The notes below the pieces were generated by a model. It was not told the origin of the DNA. It worked only from the letters and a program-made list of their open reading frames with translations, and did no database searches. From Marinilabiliaceae bacterium JC017 (GTDB taxonomy: Bacteria; Bacteroidota; Bacteroidia; Bacteroidales; Marinilabiliaceae), in contig RHGE01000020.1 of assembly GCA_004296775.1 (NCBI GenBank), positions 1-64,000 of the forward strand: DNA of 64,000 bases. The letters run 5' to 3'. Numbering within the stretch: position 1 is the first letter of the stretch; each line of letters starts with the position of its first letter. Below, piece by piece: positions 37,161 through 46,841 of this stretch. Made by a program: the position numbers and the translations under genes.

Positions 37161-38141
37161 TTAAATAAAATATTGAGCAACAAGTGTGATGACAAGCAAG
37201 AAAATTAAAAATACCTCTTGCCAAATGTTTTTTTGAATGGAACTAAAAAATTGAGCCAGCACAACAGCACCACCAATGGCCATCACCGAAATGATTTCCA
37301 ATGAAAAATATGGCGTCATGGATCCTAGAAGACATATAACAATCAGCCAAATGAAAATACGGTAATGTTTCCTGGTGATAATTTTAAAAGTAGGCATTTG
37401 CCGCACCAAGGATAAAATAGAAAAGATGATTATCCCAATGATAATAACATTGTATGCCTTGGAGACGATTGAGTGTTCAAAAAAAGCAACCGGAGACATA
37501 AAATTCTCCATTAAAATTGCAAAATAATCCACCTGCTTGCCAATCCAGAAATAATAACAAAAGGCAAAGAAATACGGCAATATTAGGCCTATGATGGAGG
37601 CCAAAAAAGTTCTGAAAGAAAACATACGAAGGATAAATATCACCGCCCATATAAACGGAATCAAGAAGATACCTTTCGCATAAAAAAGTGTTCCGGTAGA
37701 AAGCCAAAAAGCAGCATCGAAACAATAAGACATTGGTCGACGTTGTCCGGCAGCAGTAAACAATCGCTCTAAAGCCAGGATTAACAACGGTGAATAAAAC
37801 CATACGGGTTGAAGATGTTGCACAACTCCATAACCACTCACTAAGATGAGATAAATATATCCCGGTAAGACTGATTGTTTATTTAATAATCCATAACGAT
37901 TTACCAGCCGGTTCACGGCCATCATGTTAATGAGCGCTAATCCAAGACTGAATAAAGCGGCATAAAGATGATTCCCTTTCACCACACTCAATACCAGATT
38001 CCACAAGGGCATTGGTAACTGATCAAATGGAAATTCGGGCATCCATTTGGTTAAAAGGGCTTTTGCCCAAAGGCCTCCTAAGATAAGAGGCATCAGGGCA
38101 TAAGCTAAAATGCTATTGTTATGGATTGTTTTAAATATCAT
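37161..38141 (-). CDS. DUF6427 family membrane protein
   Basis: Polytopic inner-membrane protein (326 aa, about nine or ten helices) of a Bacteroidota-specific family (DUF6427). Typical segments are NSILAYALMPLILGGLW near the start, then FYSPLLILALERLF and AKGIFLIPFIWAVIFILRMFSFR in the middle. Function unknown. It lies 2 bp after purD and 15 bp before the carbamoyltransferase gene, so it is translated from the same mRNA as both. Confidence 0.75.
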   Translation of the reverse strand: MIFKTIHNNSILAYALMPLILGGLWAKALLTKWMPEFPFDQLPMPLWNLVLSVVKGNHLYAALFSLGLALINMMAVNRLVNRYGLLNKQSVLPGYIYLILVSGYGVVQHLQPVWFYSPLLILALERLFTAAGQRRPMSYCFDAAFWLSTGTLFYAKGIFLIPFIWAVIFILRMFSFRTFLASIIGLILPYFFAFCYYFWIGKQVDYFAILMENFMSPVAFFEHSIVSKAYNVIIIGIIIFSILSLVRQMPTFKIITRKHYRIFIWLIVICLLGSMTPYFSLEIISVMAIGGAVVLAQFFSSIQKNIWQEVFLIFLLVITLVAQYFI

Positions 38142-38143
38142 TG

Positions 38144-39412
38144 TTACAAGTCAAATCCAATATCGCTTCTGAAATACTTTCCATCAAACTGGATAAGGTC
38201 AGCGTTTTTAAATGACTTTTTCAGTGCCTCATCTTTATTTGCACCATAAGCACTTACCGCAATAACCCTTCCACCGTTTGTTTTAATGTCATCATCTTTT
38301 TGGGTGGTACCAGCATGAAAAACCAGACAATCTGCTGTTTTATCAAGCCCGGTTATGGTTTTTCCTTTTTCATAACTGCCAGGATAGCCACCGGACACCA
38401 ACATTACAGTTGTAACTGTTTGTGGCTCGGTTTCGATAACCTGACTTTTTAAATTACCAGCTGCAACAGCTTCGAACAGCTCCACCAAGTCTGATTTTAT
38501 ACGCGGCATAACCACTTCTGTTTCCGGATCCCCCATACGTACATTATACTCAATCACGAAAGGCTCTCCATCCACATTCATCAAACCAATAAACACAAAG
38601 CCTTTGTAGGGAATGTTATCCGCAATTAAACCTTCTACCGTTGGTCTGACAACACGCTCTTCCACTTTCTTCATGAAAGCTTCATCGGCAAATGGTACGG
38701 GCGAAACAGCTCCCATTCCTCCGGTATTCAATCCTGTATCGCCTTCCCCAATGCGTTTGTAATCCTTGGCTTCAGGCAGAATAACATAGGAATGGCCATC
38801 TGTCAACGCAAAAACTGATAACTCAATTCCCTTCAGAAACTCCTCGATTACCACTACAGAACTGGCAGCACCAAATTTACCTTCCAACATGGCCGTTAAC
38901 TCAGCCTTGGCCTCTTCCAAATCTTCAAGGATCAAAACACCCTTGCCGGCAGCCAGGCCATCAGCTTTTAATACATATGGTGCCTTGATTGACTCCAGGT
39001 AAGCCAATCCTTCATCCAGGTTATTCTTATTAACTGATTTATAACCCGCGGTAGGAATGTTATGACGGAACATGAAGTCCTTGGCAAATTCCTTACTTCC
39101 TTCCAGACGAGCTCCTTCTTTTCCAGGACCAATAACAGCGATATGTGCTATTTCCGGATCGTTAATGATAAAGTCTTTCACACCCCTCACCAATGGTTCC
39201 TCGGGGCCAACCACAACCATATCGATCTTTTCTGCCAAAAGAAAAGATTTTACTTCTACAAAATCGTTGGGATTGATTGGCACATTTTTCCCATGAAGAG
39301 ATGTACCGGCATTCCCCGGAGCAATAAAAAGGTTTGTGAGCTTTTCACTTTGAGCCATCTTCCATGCCATAGCATGCTCGCGGCCTCCTGATCCCAATAG
39401 CAATACGTTCAT
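38144..39412 (-). CDS. purD: Phosphoribosylamine--glycine ligase
   Basis: ATP-grasp enzyme joining phosphoribosylamine and glycine to GAR, the second step of purine synthesis. The sequence is typical for PurD: NVLLLGSGGREHAMAWK at the N-terminus, IGPGKEGARLEGSKEFAKDFM, APYVLKADGLAAGKGV, GAASSVVVIEEFLKGIELSVF, GDTGLNTGGMGAVSPVP, and YNVRMGDPETEVVMPR. 422 aa. Its place inside a glycan-type operon is common in Bacteroidota genomes. Confidence 0.96.
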   Translation of the reverse strand: MNVLLLGSGGREHAMAWKMAQSEKLTNLFIAPGNAGTSLHGKNVPINPNDFVEVKSFLLAEKIDMVVVGPEEPLVRGVKDFIINDPEIAHIAVIGPGKEGARLEGSKEFAKDFMFRHNIPTAGYKSVNKNNLDEGLAYLESIKAPYVLKADGLAAGKGVLILEDLEEAKAELTAMLEGKFGAASSVVVIEEFLKGIELSVFALTDGHSYVILPEAKDYKRIGEGDTGLNTGGMGAVSPVPFADEAFMKKVEERVVRPTVEGLIADNIPYKGFVFIGLMNVDGEPFVIEYNVRMGDPETEVVMPRIKSDLVELFEAVAAGNLKSQVIETEPQTVTTVMLVSGGYPGSYEKGKTITGLDKTADCLVFHAGTTQKDDDIKTNGGRVIAVSAYGANKDEALKKSFKNADLIQFDGKYFRSDIGFDL

Positions 39413-39439
39413 AACGCCTTTATTATTTATATTCTTTTG

Positions 39440-40069
39440 TTATAATATTTCAAAGTTGTAATTCTCTTCCGACAAATAATCCAACGCGGCCGGAAGCACC
39501 TCTTTCAAGCGATCCCATGCCTTTAATGAATCATGAAATACAATGATGGATCCAGGACGGACAAACTCTTTTACATTCCTGAATACCTCCTGATGTGACA
39601 ACCGTTTGTCGTAATCCTGGCTCAACACATCCCACAAAACAATCTTATCAAACGACTCCCTGAGTTGTTTGACGTACCATGGATACAACTGTCCGTGTGG
39701 TGGTCTGAACAGGCCGGTATTAATCCACTTTCCTCCTTTTTCAATATTCTCAAAATACTCCTTGCGTGAATATTTCCACGCAGGAATATGATTAAAAGTA
39801 TGGTTACCTACCTGATGCCCTTCCTGCTTCAACAGTTGAAAAACACCTGGTGATTTTCGAACATTGTCCCCGACACAAAAGAAGGTGGCTTTAGCATTGT
39901 ATTCCGCCAGCTTTTCACATACCCATGGCGTCACTTTCTCAATGGGGCCATCGTCAAATGTCAGGAACACCTGTCTTTCATCATGAGCTCCTTTCCAGGT
40001 TGTTCCGGGATAAAGGGCCCTCACCCACTGCGGGGGTTGAACTTCAAATCGTTGTAGAAGGCCCATCAT
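39440..40069 (-). CDS. Polysaccharide deacetylase (NodB domain)
   Basis: Carbohydrate esterase family 4 / NodB-like deacetylase (209 aa). Metal and catalytic residues are visible: VFLTFDDGPIEKVT (Asp-Asp), HQVGNHTFNHI (His pair), GLFRPPHGQLYPW (Arg), IVLWDVLSQDYD, and FHDSLKAW. No signal peptide or membrane helix is seen, so it may act in the cytoplasm or be anchored through partners. Genes on each side (DUF2723 upstream, purD downstream) are 27-30 bp away, so it belongs to the same operon. Confidence 0.9.
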   Translation of the reverse strand: MMGLLQRFEVQPPQWVRALYPGTTWKGAHDERQVFLTFDDGPIEKVTPWVCEKLAEYNAKATFFCVGDNVRKSPGVFQLLKQEGHQVGNHTFNHIPAWKYSRKEYFENIEKGGKWINTGLFRPPHGQLYPWYVKQLRESFDKIVLWDVLSQDYDKRLSHQEVFRNVKEFVRPGSIIVFHDSLKAWDRLKEVLPAALDYLSEENYNFEIL

Positions 40070-40099
40070 TATCCAATTTTATCCTTAACCCACAAATTA

Positions 40100-43000
40100 T
40101 TACCCTTCAATAAATTTCAGCTTCCTAAGAGCACTGTCGTAGCCAGTCTCCAACTCCTTCATCAGATCCTCACGCTTATATTGCTGTGCTGTGGGAACCA
40201 ACAGTCGCATATAAATGGCCATGACTCTTTCCAACTCACCCATTCCATCCCGCTGCAATGAACCTTTCAGGGAAGAATAGAATTTAAATTCCTGCATGGA
40301 TACATTTGCTACATCCCGCAAAATCTCATCTCCTTTTTCCATTTGTCCGGCACGGTAATATCCTTCCGCAAGGAAAATGCTGAAATGATTATGTGGTACT
40401 AAACGAGGAGGTAAAACTTCCATGGTTTTATCGAGTATCTCAATGGCCTTCTCTTTCTTCCCTTCATCCAGTAAAGCATTAGCCAAACGGGTCAGGTTAT
40501 TGCGGATATTTGTAGCCATTCGCAAATGGTTTTCGTCCAGGTAGACGCGGTCATCGTCGTACCCCCCCCACTTGAACTTCTCCATTACATTGGCATACAT
40601 CTTCTCGGTGTTAACCCGGCCAAATTCCATATCAGATGCCGGTGTTTTAATCGGCACTAATTGATAGGCAAATCCTTCCAACTGAAAATAATCCTGCAGA
40701 TTAACGTAGTTATCTGTCCCTACTGTTACGGCGAAATAAATTGGACGTTCCCAATTATTACTGGCAATCAGGTCAAGGATCATCAACTCATTTTTCAGAA
40801 TCATATTCTTCTTCTCCAGGTTGATGTTGATTTTTGGAGTTATCAGATGAGCAGCATCCTCAGGAACAAATCCCTTTTGAAGCACCTTCAGACTATCCGC
40901 TTCAATAAAAAATTTCTTAGCGGGCATATGTTCAATGCGACCCGGATATTCAGGCACCTGTTTCGTTTTGGGATTTTCACTGGCCACAAAACGAAGCGCT
41001 TCATTCAGATTAGCAGATTTACCACCTACACGATCCAACAGGTAAACCACATCACGGGAACCAGTCACATATTGATCATGTTTCAAAGAGAATGGCAGCG
41101 GATCTGAGTCATAAGCTTTTCGCTTCATCTGATCAATATACCAATCAGTCTGAAGGTAACTAAGGTTACAAACCCGCACATCGGTACGCACTCCTTCTAC
41201 TTCCTGGGCATACCACAATGGGAAAGTATCATTATCGCCGTTAGTAAATAAAATAGCGTTTTCCTCACAACTGTTCAGGTAATTATAAGCCAGATCACGC
41301 GCCACATATCGGTGTGCACGATCATGGTCATCCCAGTTTTCACTAGCCAAAATACCAGGCACTAACACTAATGAAAGAACGGTGGCAATAATAGCGGACG
41401 GAGCGCCGGGAAGATACCGCTTCAAACCATCGGCAATAGCCAGAACACCCAAACCAATCCAGATGGCAAAGGCATAAAAGGAACCAGCGTAAGCATAGTC
41501 ACGCTCCCGCGGTTGAAGAGGTGTCTGATTCAGATAAAGCACAATGGCCAAACCGGTAAGGAAGAACAGTAACATCACGACCCAGAAACCTTGTTTTCCA
41601 TTTTTACCAGCCCCATATTGGTATAATAATCCTACTAACCCAAGGATTAATGGCAGCATGTAATACTTATTGTGTGCTTTATTATTTTTTAATGTGTCAG
41701 GCAATAAATCCTGATCCCCCAACATGTTATTATCAACGACAGGAATACCGGTAATCCAGTTCCCTTTAGTGATCTCCCCATGTCCCTGAATATCATTCTG
41801 ACGACCGGAGAAGTTCCACATGAAATAACGGAAATACATATATTTCACCTGGTAGTTCCAGAAAAACTTAAGGTTCTCCCAGAAAGTAGGTATGGTAATT
41901 GTTTTCGGACGCCCATAATCATCTTCTACCTGCACATTATGACCTTTCAGGTTCGTCCATTTTTTATATTCATTAATATGGCGTGGTTCCCTGCTATACA
42001 TCCTCGGGAAAATAGTGGTAGTCCGTTCATCAAATTTATAAACCGGACGGTAATCAACTGTTTCGTAACGGCCTTTTTTCTTAATACGAACAGGTGTTCC
42101 CTGCTCATTTTCCATGGCTTGGCGATCAAGCGGCGAGTTATAATTTTGTCCAAAAAACAAAGGCCGGTCGCCATACTGTTCCCGGTTCAGGTACGACATC
42201 AACGAGAACACATCTTCCGGTGAGTTTTGATCCATTGGCGGGTTGGCATGTGACCGGATAACAATCATGGCAAAGGATGAATAGCCGATAAGGATAACTG
42301 TTACCCCCAACAAAATCGTGTTTAGAATAACCTTTTGATACTTGTAGGTAAACCAAATACCTGCCACTAAACCACAAACAATCAGTAACGCATAAAAGAG
42401 GGCGCCATAATTAAACGGTAACCCAAAACTATTCACAAACAATAACTCAAACCAACTGGCAACTGTTACCACTCCAGGAATGATACCATATAAGATACCC
42501 CCCAGGATTACACCGGAAATTAGTAATGCTTTGATGGTATTATTACGAGTGATTTCAAACTTTTTGAAATAATAAACCATCACAATGGCAGGAATAGCCA
42601 GCAGGTTCAACAAGTGAACACCAATGGAAAGTCCCATCAAATAAGCGATCAAAATCAACCACCGGTTTGCATATGGTTTATCGGCCACATTCTCCCATTT
42701 CAGGATAGCCCAAAATACCACAGCGGTAAAGAGTGATGACATGGCATACACCTCTCCTTCGACAGCAGAAAACCAAAAAGTGTCGGAAAATGTATAAGCC
42801 AAAGCTCCTACAAGGCCACTGCCCATCACTGTCCAGATACGCCAACTTTCAACTTCCCCCTCTTCGGGAATAAAAATCTTTCGCGCCAGGTGAGTAATGG
42901 TCCAGAAAAGGAAAAGTATGGTGAAGGCACTGGCAAGGGCTGACATAATATTGATCATGGCAGCAACAGCACCGGCATCAGGCGCAAACAGTGAAAAAAA

Positions 43001-43186
43001 TCGACCTGCGATCATGAAGAATGGAGCTCCCGGAGGGTGTCCCACCAACAATTTATAAGATGTGGAAATGAATTCACCACAATCCCAAAAGCTTGCAGTA
43101 GGCTCAATAGTTAAAGTATAAACAACGGCTGAGATCAGAAAACTAAGCCAACCGAAGGTTAGATTTAATCGGGTATATTGCTTCAT
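40100..43186 (-). CDS. DUF2723 (GT117) membrane protein, paralogue 2
   Basis: Large membrane glycosyltransferase-like protein (1028 aa), DUF2723 family, of the GT-C type with many membrane helices in the N-terminal ~550 residues. Family signatures are SFWDCGEFISTSYKLLVGHPPGAPFFM near residues 33-60, FWFSAVEGEVYAMSSLF, and LNQTPLQPRERDYAYAGSFYAFAIWIGLG. The C-terminal third is periplasmic, with NGDNDTFPLWYAQEVEGVRTDVRVCNL and alpha-helical repeats resembling TPRs. It is the second of two tandem paralogues and may transfer sugars to lipid or protein acceptors. A TATTTTTG element 60 bp upstream suggests its own promoter. Confidence 0.88.
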   Translation of the reverse strand: MKQYTRLNLTFGWLSFLISAVVYTLTIEPTASFWDCGEFISTSYKLLVGHPPGAPFFMIAGRFFSLFAPDAGAVAAMINIMSALASAFTILFLFWTITHLARKIFIPEEGEVESWRIWTVMGSGLVGALAYTFSDTFWFSAVEGEVYAMSSLFTAVVFWAILKWENVADKPYANRWLILIAYLMGLSIGVHLLNLLAIPAIVMVYYFKKFEITRNNTIKALLISGVILGGILYGIIPGVVTVASWFELLFVNSFGLPFNYGALFYALLIVCGLVAGIWFTYKYQKVILNTILLGVTVILIGYSSFAMIVIRSHANPPMDQNSPEDVFSLMSYLNREQYGDRPLFFGQNYNSPLDRQAMENEQGTPVRIKKKGRYETVDYRPVYKFDERTTTIFPRMYSREPRHINEYKKWTNLKGHNVQVEDDYGRPKTITIPTFWENLKFFWNYQVKYMYFRYFMWNFSGRQNDIQGHGEITKGNWITGIPVVDNNMLGDQDLLPDTLKNNKAHNKYYMLPLILGLVGLLYQYGAGKNGKQGFWVVMLLFFLTGLAIVLYLNQTPLQPRERDYAYAGSFYAFAIWIGLGVLAIADGLKRYLPGAPSAIIATVLSLVLVPGILASENWDDHDRAHRYVARDLAYNYLNSCEENAILFTNGDNDTFPLWYAQEVEGVRTDVRVCNLSYLQTDWYIDQMKRKAYDSDPLPFSLKHDQYVTGSRDVVYLLDRVGGKSANLNEALRFVASENPKTKQVPEYPGRIEHMPAKKFFIEADSLKVLQKGFVPEDAAHLITPKININLEKKNMILKNELMILDLIASNNWERPIYFAVTVGTDNYVNLQDYFQLEGFAYQLVPIKTPASDMEFGRVNTEKMYANVMEKFKWGGYDDDRVYLDENHLRMATNIRNNLTRLANALLDEGKKEKAIEILDKTMEVLPPRLVPHNHFSIFLAEGYYRAGQMEKGDEILRDVANVSMQEFKFYSSLKGSLQRDGMGELERVMAIYMRLLVPTAQQYKREDLMKELETGYDSALRKLKFIEG

Positions 43187-43245
43187 AATAGCAGGTTTTC
43201 AATAAATTATACTATTTCGGAATGATCAGATTCTTTGATGAAGGC

Positions 43246-43253
43246 CAAAAATA
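43246..43253 (-). promoter_or_regulatory. Putative -7 element before the second DUF2723 gene
   Basis: On the minus strand TATTTTTG matches TAnnTTTG, 60 bp before the start codon at 43186, in the 91-bp gap between the two DUF2723 genes. An internal promoter within the operon is likely. Confidence 0.45.
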
Positions 43254-43277
43254 CTGAATTTTTATTAAACAGGTTGA

Positions 43278-46244
43278 TTAATTAATAACCTCCTCCACGT
43301 CATCAAAGCCAAGACTTTTATAGGTATCCTCAAGAAGATGAGTAATCTCTACGACATCATTTTCACGGGCTAATCGCTGCAATAGTTTGCCTGCGAGGAA
43401 TTCATTCTTCAAATCAAAGAATAACAAATCGGCCAGGTCAGGCGACTGCGAAGAAAAATATCCAAGGTTACTTACATGCCGGGCAGTTAAATATTTAAGC
43501 TTTTTTAAACCCAGCTCTTGTTCCCCCACCTGAAAAATCAAACGAACAAAGGCTATATCGTCTTTGGAAGAATTCCCTTTTTCCAGTGGCAGTTCCCGAA
43601 GTGATTTGTAAATAACCTTTCGGGCCTTTTCCTTTTCACCTTGTTTTACAAGTACCCCGATCAGCTGATTCACTATACTACGGTATTTAGCTACCTCAAA
43701 CGTACGACGACAGTACTGGTCATAGTAACATTTAGAAGCGTCGCCGAAATCAATCTTATTCATAAACAGTTCATATAAGGCATCCGCCTCAATAAAGAAC
43801 TCAGATGAGTCGCGAGACGCATATGGCATCAACCGGTAAACCAGACCATCGTTTCTCAGGTATTTATTCAACCCGAGAAAACACGCCGGGTCAGTACCGG
43901 CCGTGAAATAAACCGGTCGTTCCCAGTGATTATTGGCCAGCATGTCGAGTAATAGGATATCGTTTTTATACAATACCCGCTTGGGACACCGCCACGACAC
44001 CCGGTTGCTATCAGGTGTCTCAAGGTAAAAATGCGTGACCGGTGAAAAATCAATCTGTTGCCCGTTCTTCAGTGGTAATTTAGATGCCGGTTGATCACTC
44101 CCGATAAAGTCAACAATACTGCTCAACTCAGCGGCCTCTTTACTTCGTTCCACGAGCACGGCATTATCCAGATCACCTGCTTTATAGCGCTCCAGCGGTA
44201 TAGACAGCGGCAACGGATCGGCCTCATTCACCTTTTTAGCCAGCTGGACCGCACACCAGTCAGCCCCCATCAGGCCATAATTAATCACCCTTATATCAGT
44301 TCGGATACCTTCTACCTCCTGCGCATACCAAAGCGGATAGGTATCATTGTCGCCATAGGTAAAGAGGATGGCATTGGGTTCACAACTTTCCAGGTAACTG
44401 CGGGCAATATCCAACGCCAGCGTCCGGCCCGACCGGTTATGATCATCATAGTTTTGTGATAACAACAAAACCGGGGCACTCAATGACCCGATAATCCCGG
44501 CATAAACAAAACCCATTTTAAGACGAGCTTTTGTTTTCAACAGGTGACCGAAGGCAAAAACGCCAATACCAATAAATATGGCAAACGCGAAAAAGGAACC
44601 CACAAACGCATAATCACGTTCACGCGGCTCAAAAGGTGTTTGATTCAGATACAACACAATGGCCGGTCCGGTCATGAAGAACAACAACAGAATCTCTCCC
44701 AGGTAATGCCGACTTTGCTTCCCGTTGCCTGCCATAAACAAAATACCAAACAACCCTATCAGGAGGGGCAACATGAAATAAGTGTTGCGGGCTTTATTAA
44801 TAGTCTCAGCTGCATGCAGGTTTTCTCTGTTGCCAAGACGCAGTGCATCTAAGGGAGCTATACCGGTCAGCCAATTCCCGTGGAGCAAACCGCCGTATCC
44901 CTGAAAATCATTCTGACGACCGGCAAAATTCCACATAAAATAGCGGAGGTACATATGTCCTACCTGGTAAGTAGTGAAAAACCGCAGGTTCTGAAGAAAG
45001 GTGGGACGCTTTTTGCTTTGCGGATCAATGCCACCCCATTGTTGGTAACCATATACATGAGCCTTCCGGGAGCTGTGCATGCGGGGAAACCAACCACATC
45101 CTGCTTCGTCATAAATAAATTCATCCCCCTGTTGATATTTCTCATACCCGTCTTTCCCTTTACGAAACCCGTCTTTATATGTCAACCCTTTGCTTTCGGC
45201 ATTGTAATAAGGACCATAAATCAAAGGCCGATTACCATATTGCTCCCGATTAAGAAAGCTATCCAGGGAAAACACCTGTGACGGATCATTCAGGTTAATC
45301 GGCGGATTGGCATTGGCCCGAATAATGATGAGGGCGTATGAACTATACCCGATAAAAAACACCAGGCATCCAACTAAAATAAAATGCAGAAGTGACTTCT
45401 TCTTTTTCAAAGTAATAAACACGCCGACAAACAAACCACCAAAAAGCAGCAGGACAAAAAGCAGCAAGCCTGTATGAAAAGGAGCCTTGAAACCATTAAC
45501 CAACAACAACTCAAGTTTCCCTGCTAACCATAACCCGTTTTGAATAAAACCAAATAAAATAACCATCAACAATACCGCTCCTCCTAGAAGAGCCAGCCGC
45601 ATCTTTTTGCGGTCACCGGGCCACAGCCGATTGGCAATAACCAAAGTGATAACAGGTATGGTTAACAGGTTAAGAAGATGAACACCAACCGACAATCCCA
45701 TCAAATAACAGATCAGAATAAGCCAGCGGGTAGCAGAACCCCCTTGTTGATAACTTTCATCCCATCGACAGATACACCAGAAACAAAGGGCTGTAAAAAA
45801 AAGAGACAAGGCATACACCTCCGACTCCACGGCGGAAAACCAGAATGTATCCGTAAAAGCAAATGCCAGGGCCCCGATGGCCGAAGGGATAGCAATATTT
45901 AAATAAGAAACCGCTGTCTTTTTATAAACAGGGAAAAGATTTTTAAGAATATGAGCCGTAACCAGGTAAAGCAACATGACAGATACCCCTGAGGCAATCA
46001 CCGATAGCAAGTTCGCCCAAAAAGCGATTTGTGCAGGTGAAGCGGCAAAAAGAGTAAAAAAACGTCCCAGTAAAAGATAGATAGGTGCCCCTGGCGGGTG
46101 TCCCACCTCCATCTTGGCCAGACATGTGATGAACTCAACACAATCCCATAGACTGGCAGTAGGCGCCATAGTAAGGAAATAGACAGATGTAGACAGCACA
46201 AAAACCGATGCTGCCACAAGGCAATGAAGGCGACGAATTGACAT
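43278..46244 (-). CDS. DUF2723 (GT117) membrane protein, paralogue 1
   Basis: 988-aa paralogue of the downstream DUF2723 protein; both share SLWDCVEFI/SFWDCGEFI, GHPPGAP, FWFSAVESEVYALS, NQTPFEPRERDYAF and YGDNDTYPLWYAQEVEGIRTDIRVINYG. The sequences diverge in the C-terminal helical repeats. It is the first gene of the 35.5-46.2 kb unit. It has an N-terminal membrane helix and about a dozen more. The tandem pair probably arose by duplication, and the diverged C-termini suggest different acceptors. Confidence 0.87.
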   Translation of the reverse strand: MSIRRLHCLVAASVFVLSTSVYFLTMAPTASLWDCVEFITCLAKMEVGHPPGAPIYLLLGRFFTLFAASPAQIAFWANLLSVIASGVSVMLLYLVTAHILKNLFPVYKKTAVSYLNIAIPSAIGALAFAFTDTFWFSAVESEVYALSLFFTALCFWCICRWDESYQQGGSATRWLILICYLMGLSVGVHLLNLLTIPVITLVIANRLWPGDRKKMRLALLGGAVLLMVILFGFIQNGLWLAGKLELLLVNGFKAPFHTGLLLFVLLLFGGLFVGVFITLKKKKSLLHFILVGCLVFFIGYSSYALIIIRANANPPINLNDPSQVFSLDSFLNREQYGNRPLIYGPYYNAESKGLTYKDGFRKGKDGYEKYQQGDEFIYDEAGCGWFPRMHSSRKAHVYGYQQWGGIDPQSKKRPTFLQNLRFFTTYQVGHMYLRYFMWNFAGRQNDFQGYGGLLHGNWLTGIAPLDALRLGNRENLHAAETINKARNTYFMLPLLIGLFGILFMAGNGKQSRHYLGEILLLFFMTGPAIVLYLNQTPFEPRERDYAFVGSFFAFAIFIGIGVFAFGHLLKTKARLKMGFVYAGIIGSLSAPVLLLSQNYDDHNRSGRTLALDIARSYLESCEPNAILFTYGDNDTYPLWYAQEVEGIRTDIRVINYGLMGADWCAVQLAKKVNEADPLPLSIPLERYKAGDLDNAVLVERSKEAAELSSIVDFIGSDQPASKLPLKNGQQIDFSPVTHFYLETPDSNRVSWRCPKRVLYKNDILLLDMLANNHWERPVYFTAGTDPACFLGLNKYLRNDGLVYRLMPYASRDSSEFFIEADALYELFMNKIDFGDASKCYYDQYCRRTFEVAKYRSIVNQLIGVLVKQGEKEKARKVIYKSLRELPLEKGNSSKDDIAFVRLIFQVGEQELGLKKLKYLTARHVSNLGYFSSQSPDLADLLFFDLKNEFLAGKLLQRLARENDVVEITHLLEDTYKSLGFDDVEEVIN

Positions 46245-46380
46245 GTGAGGAAAATGAATTAATTAATCAACTAGGCAATAACGCAGGCGAAGCTAACGGT
46301 TTACAACGGCTAAACCAAGTATGGGAGTCCGCAAGAGTTATTTTTTTTTTCAAATTTCTTGCAATAAGAAAAAAACTATT

Positions 46381-46388
46381 TATCTTTG
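46381..46388 (+). promoter_or_regulatory. Putative promoter -7 element of the tRNA-Gln pair
   Basis: TATCTTTG matches TAnnTTTG and lies 29 bp before tRNA-Gln 1. Confidence 0.5.
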
Positions 46389-46417
46389 CATCGCTTTTAA
46401 ATAAAAGAACTACGCAT

Positions 46418-46488
46418 TGTCTCGTGGTGTAATGGTAGCACAGATGGTTTTGGTCCATCTAGTCCGGGTTCGAATCCTGGCGAGACAA
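46418..46488 (+). tRNA. tRNA-Gln (anticodon TTG), copy 1
   Basis: Cloverleaf: the acceptor TGTCTCG pairs with CGAGACA (U1-A72 as in tRNA-Gln), the D stem is GTG/CAC, the anticodon stem is GATGG/CCATC with loop TTTTGGT (anticodon TTG), and the T stem is CCGGG/CCTGG. Discriminator A; CCA not encoded. A second, slightly different copy follows 119 bp further on. Confidence 0.93.
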
Positions 46489-46536
46489 CAAATAACCTTT
46501 CAACAACTGGAAGGTTACTTAATTTAAAATAGAGCT

Positions 46537-46607
46537 TGTCTCGTTGTGTAAAGGTAGCACAGATGGTTTTGGTCCATCTAGTCCGGGTTCGAATCCTGGC
46601 GAGACAA
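46537..46607 (+). tRNA. tRNA-Gln (anticodon TTG), copy 2
   Basis: Same cloverleaf as copy 1 with two changes in the D region (position 9 G to T, and position 16 in the D loop T to A). Still foldable, so presumably functional. The longer sialidase reading frame runs into it from upstream, which is one reason to reject that frame's early start. Confidence 0.9.
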
Positions 46608-46611
46608 CTAC

Positions 46612-46643
46612 AAAAGCCTTCTCAATTTTGGGAAGGCTTTTTT
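46612..46643 (+). terminator. Terminator of the tRNA-Gln unit
   Basis: AAAGCCTTC pairs with GAAGGCTTT around a TCAATTTTGG loop, followed by a T-run. A diverged copy of this hairpin and its flank lies after the sialidase gene. Confidence 0.85.
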
Positions 46644-46841
46644 GTTTTATACCCTTATCCTTCCTTAGCCGAAAAAATGGATCAAGCGCAAAATTCAACT
46701 TTTCCCCGGCGCACCAATTCATCAATCCCAGCAGCAACAACAAATCCCGGAACACTCCAATTTTATCGATGTTTGAATTTGGAAAATCAGACCACTATCT
46801 TGCGCATGAATTTTCGAATATATCTCTTAAATAATAATTGT

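Noticed and set aside
40100-46244. Many antisense ORFs over the DUF2723 genes
   Set aside because: They lie entirely within well-supported minus-strand genes and have no family resemblance.
46536-46841. Extended N-terminus of the sialidase frame
   Set aside because: The first 70 bases lie inside tRNA-Gln copy 2, and a proper lipoprotein signal starts at 46842.
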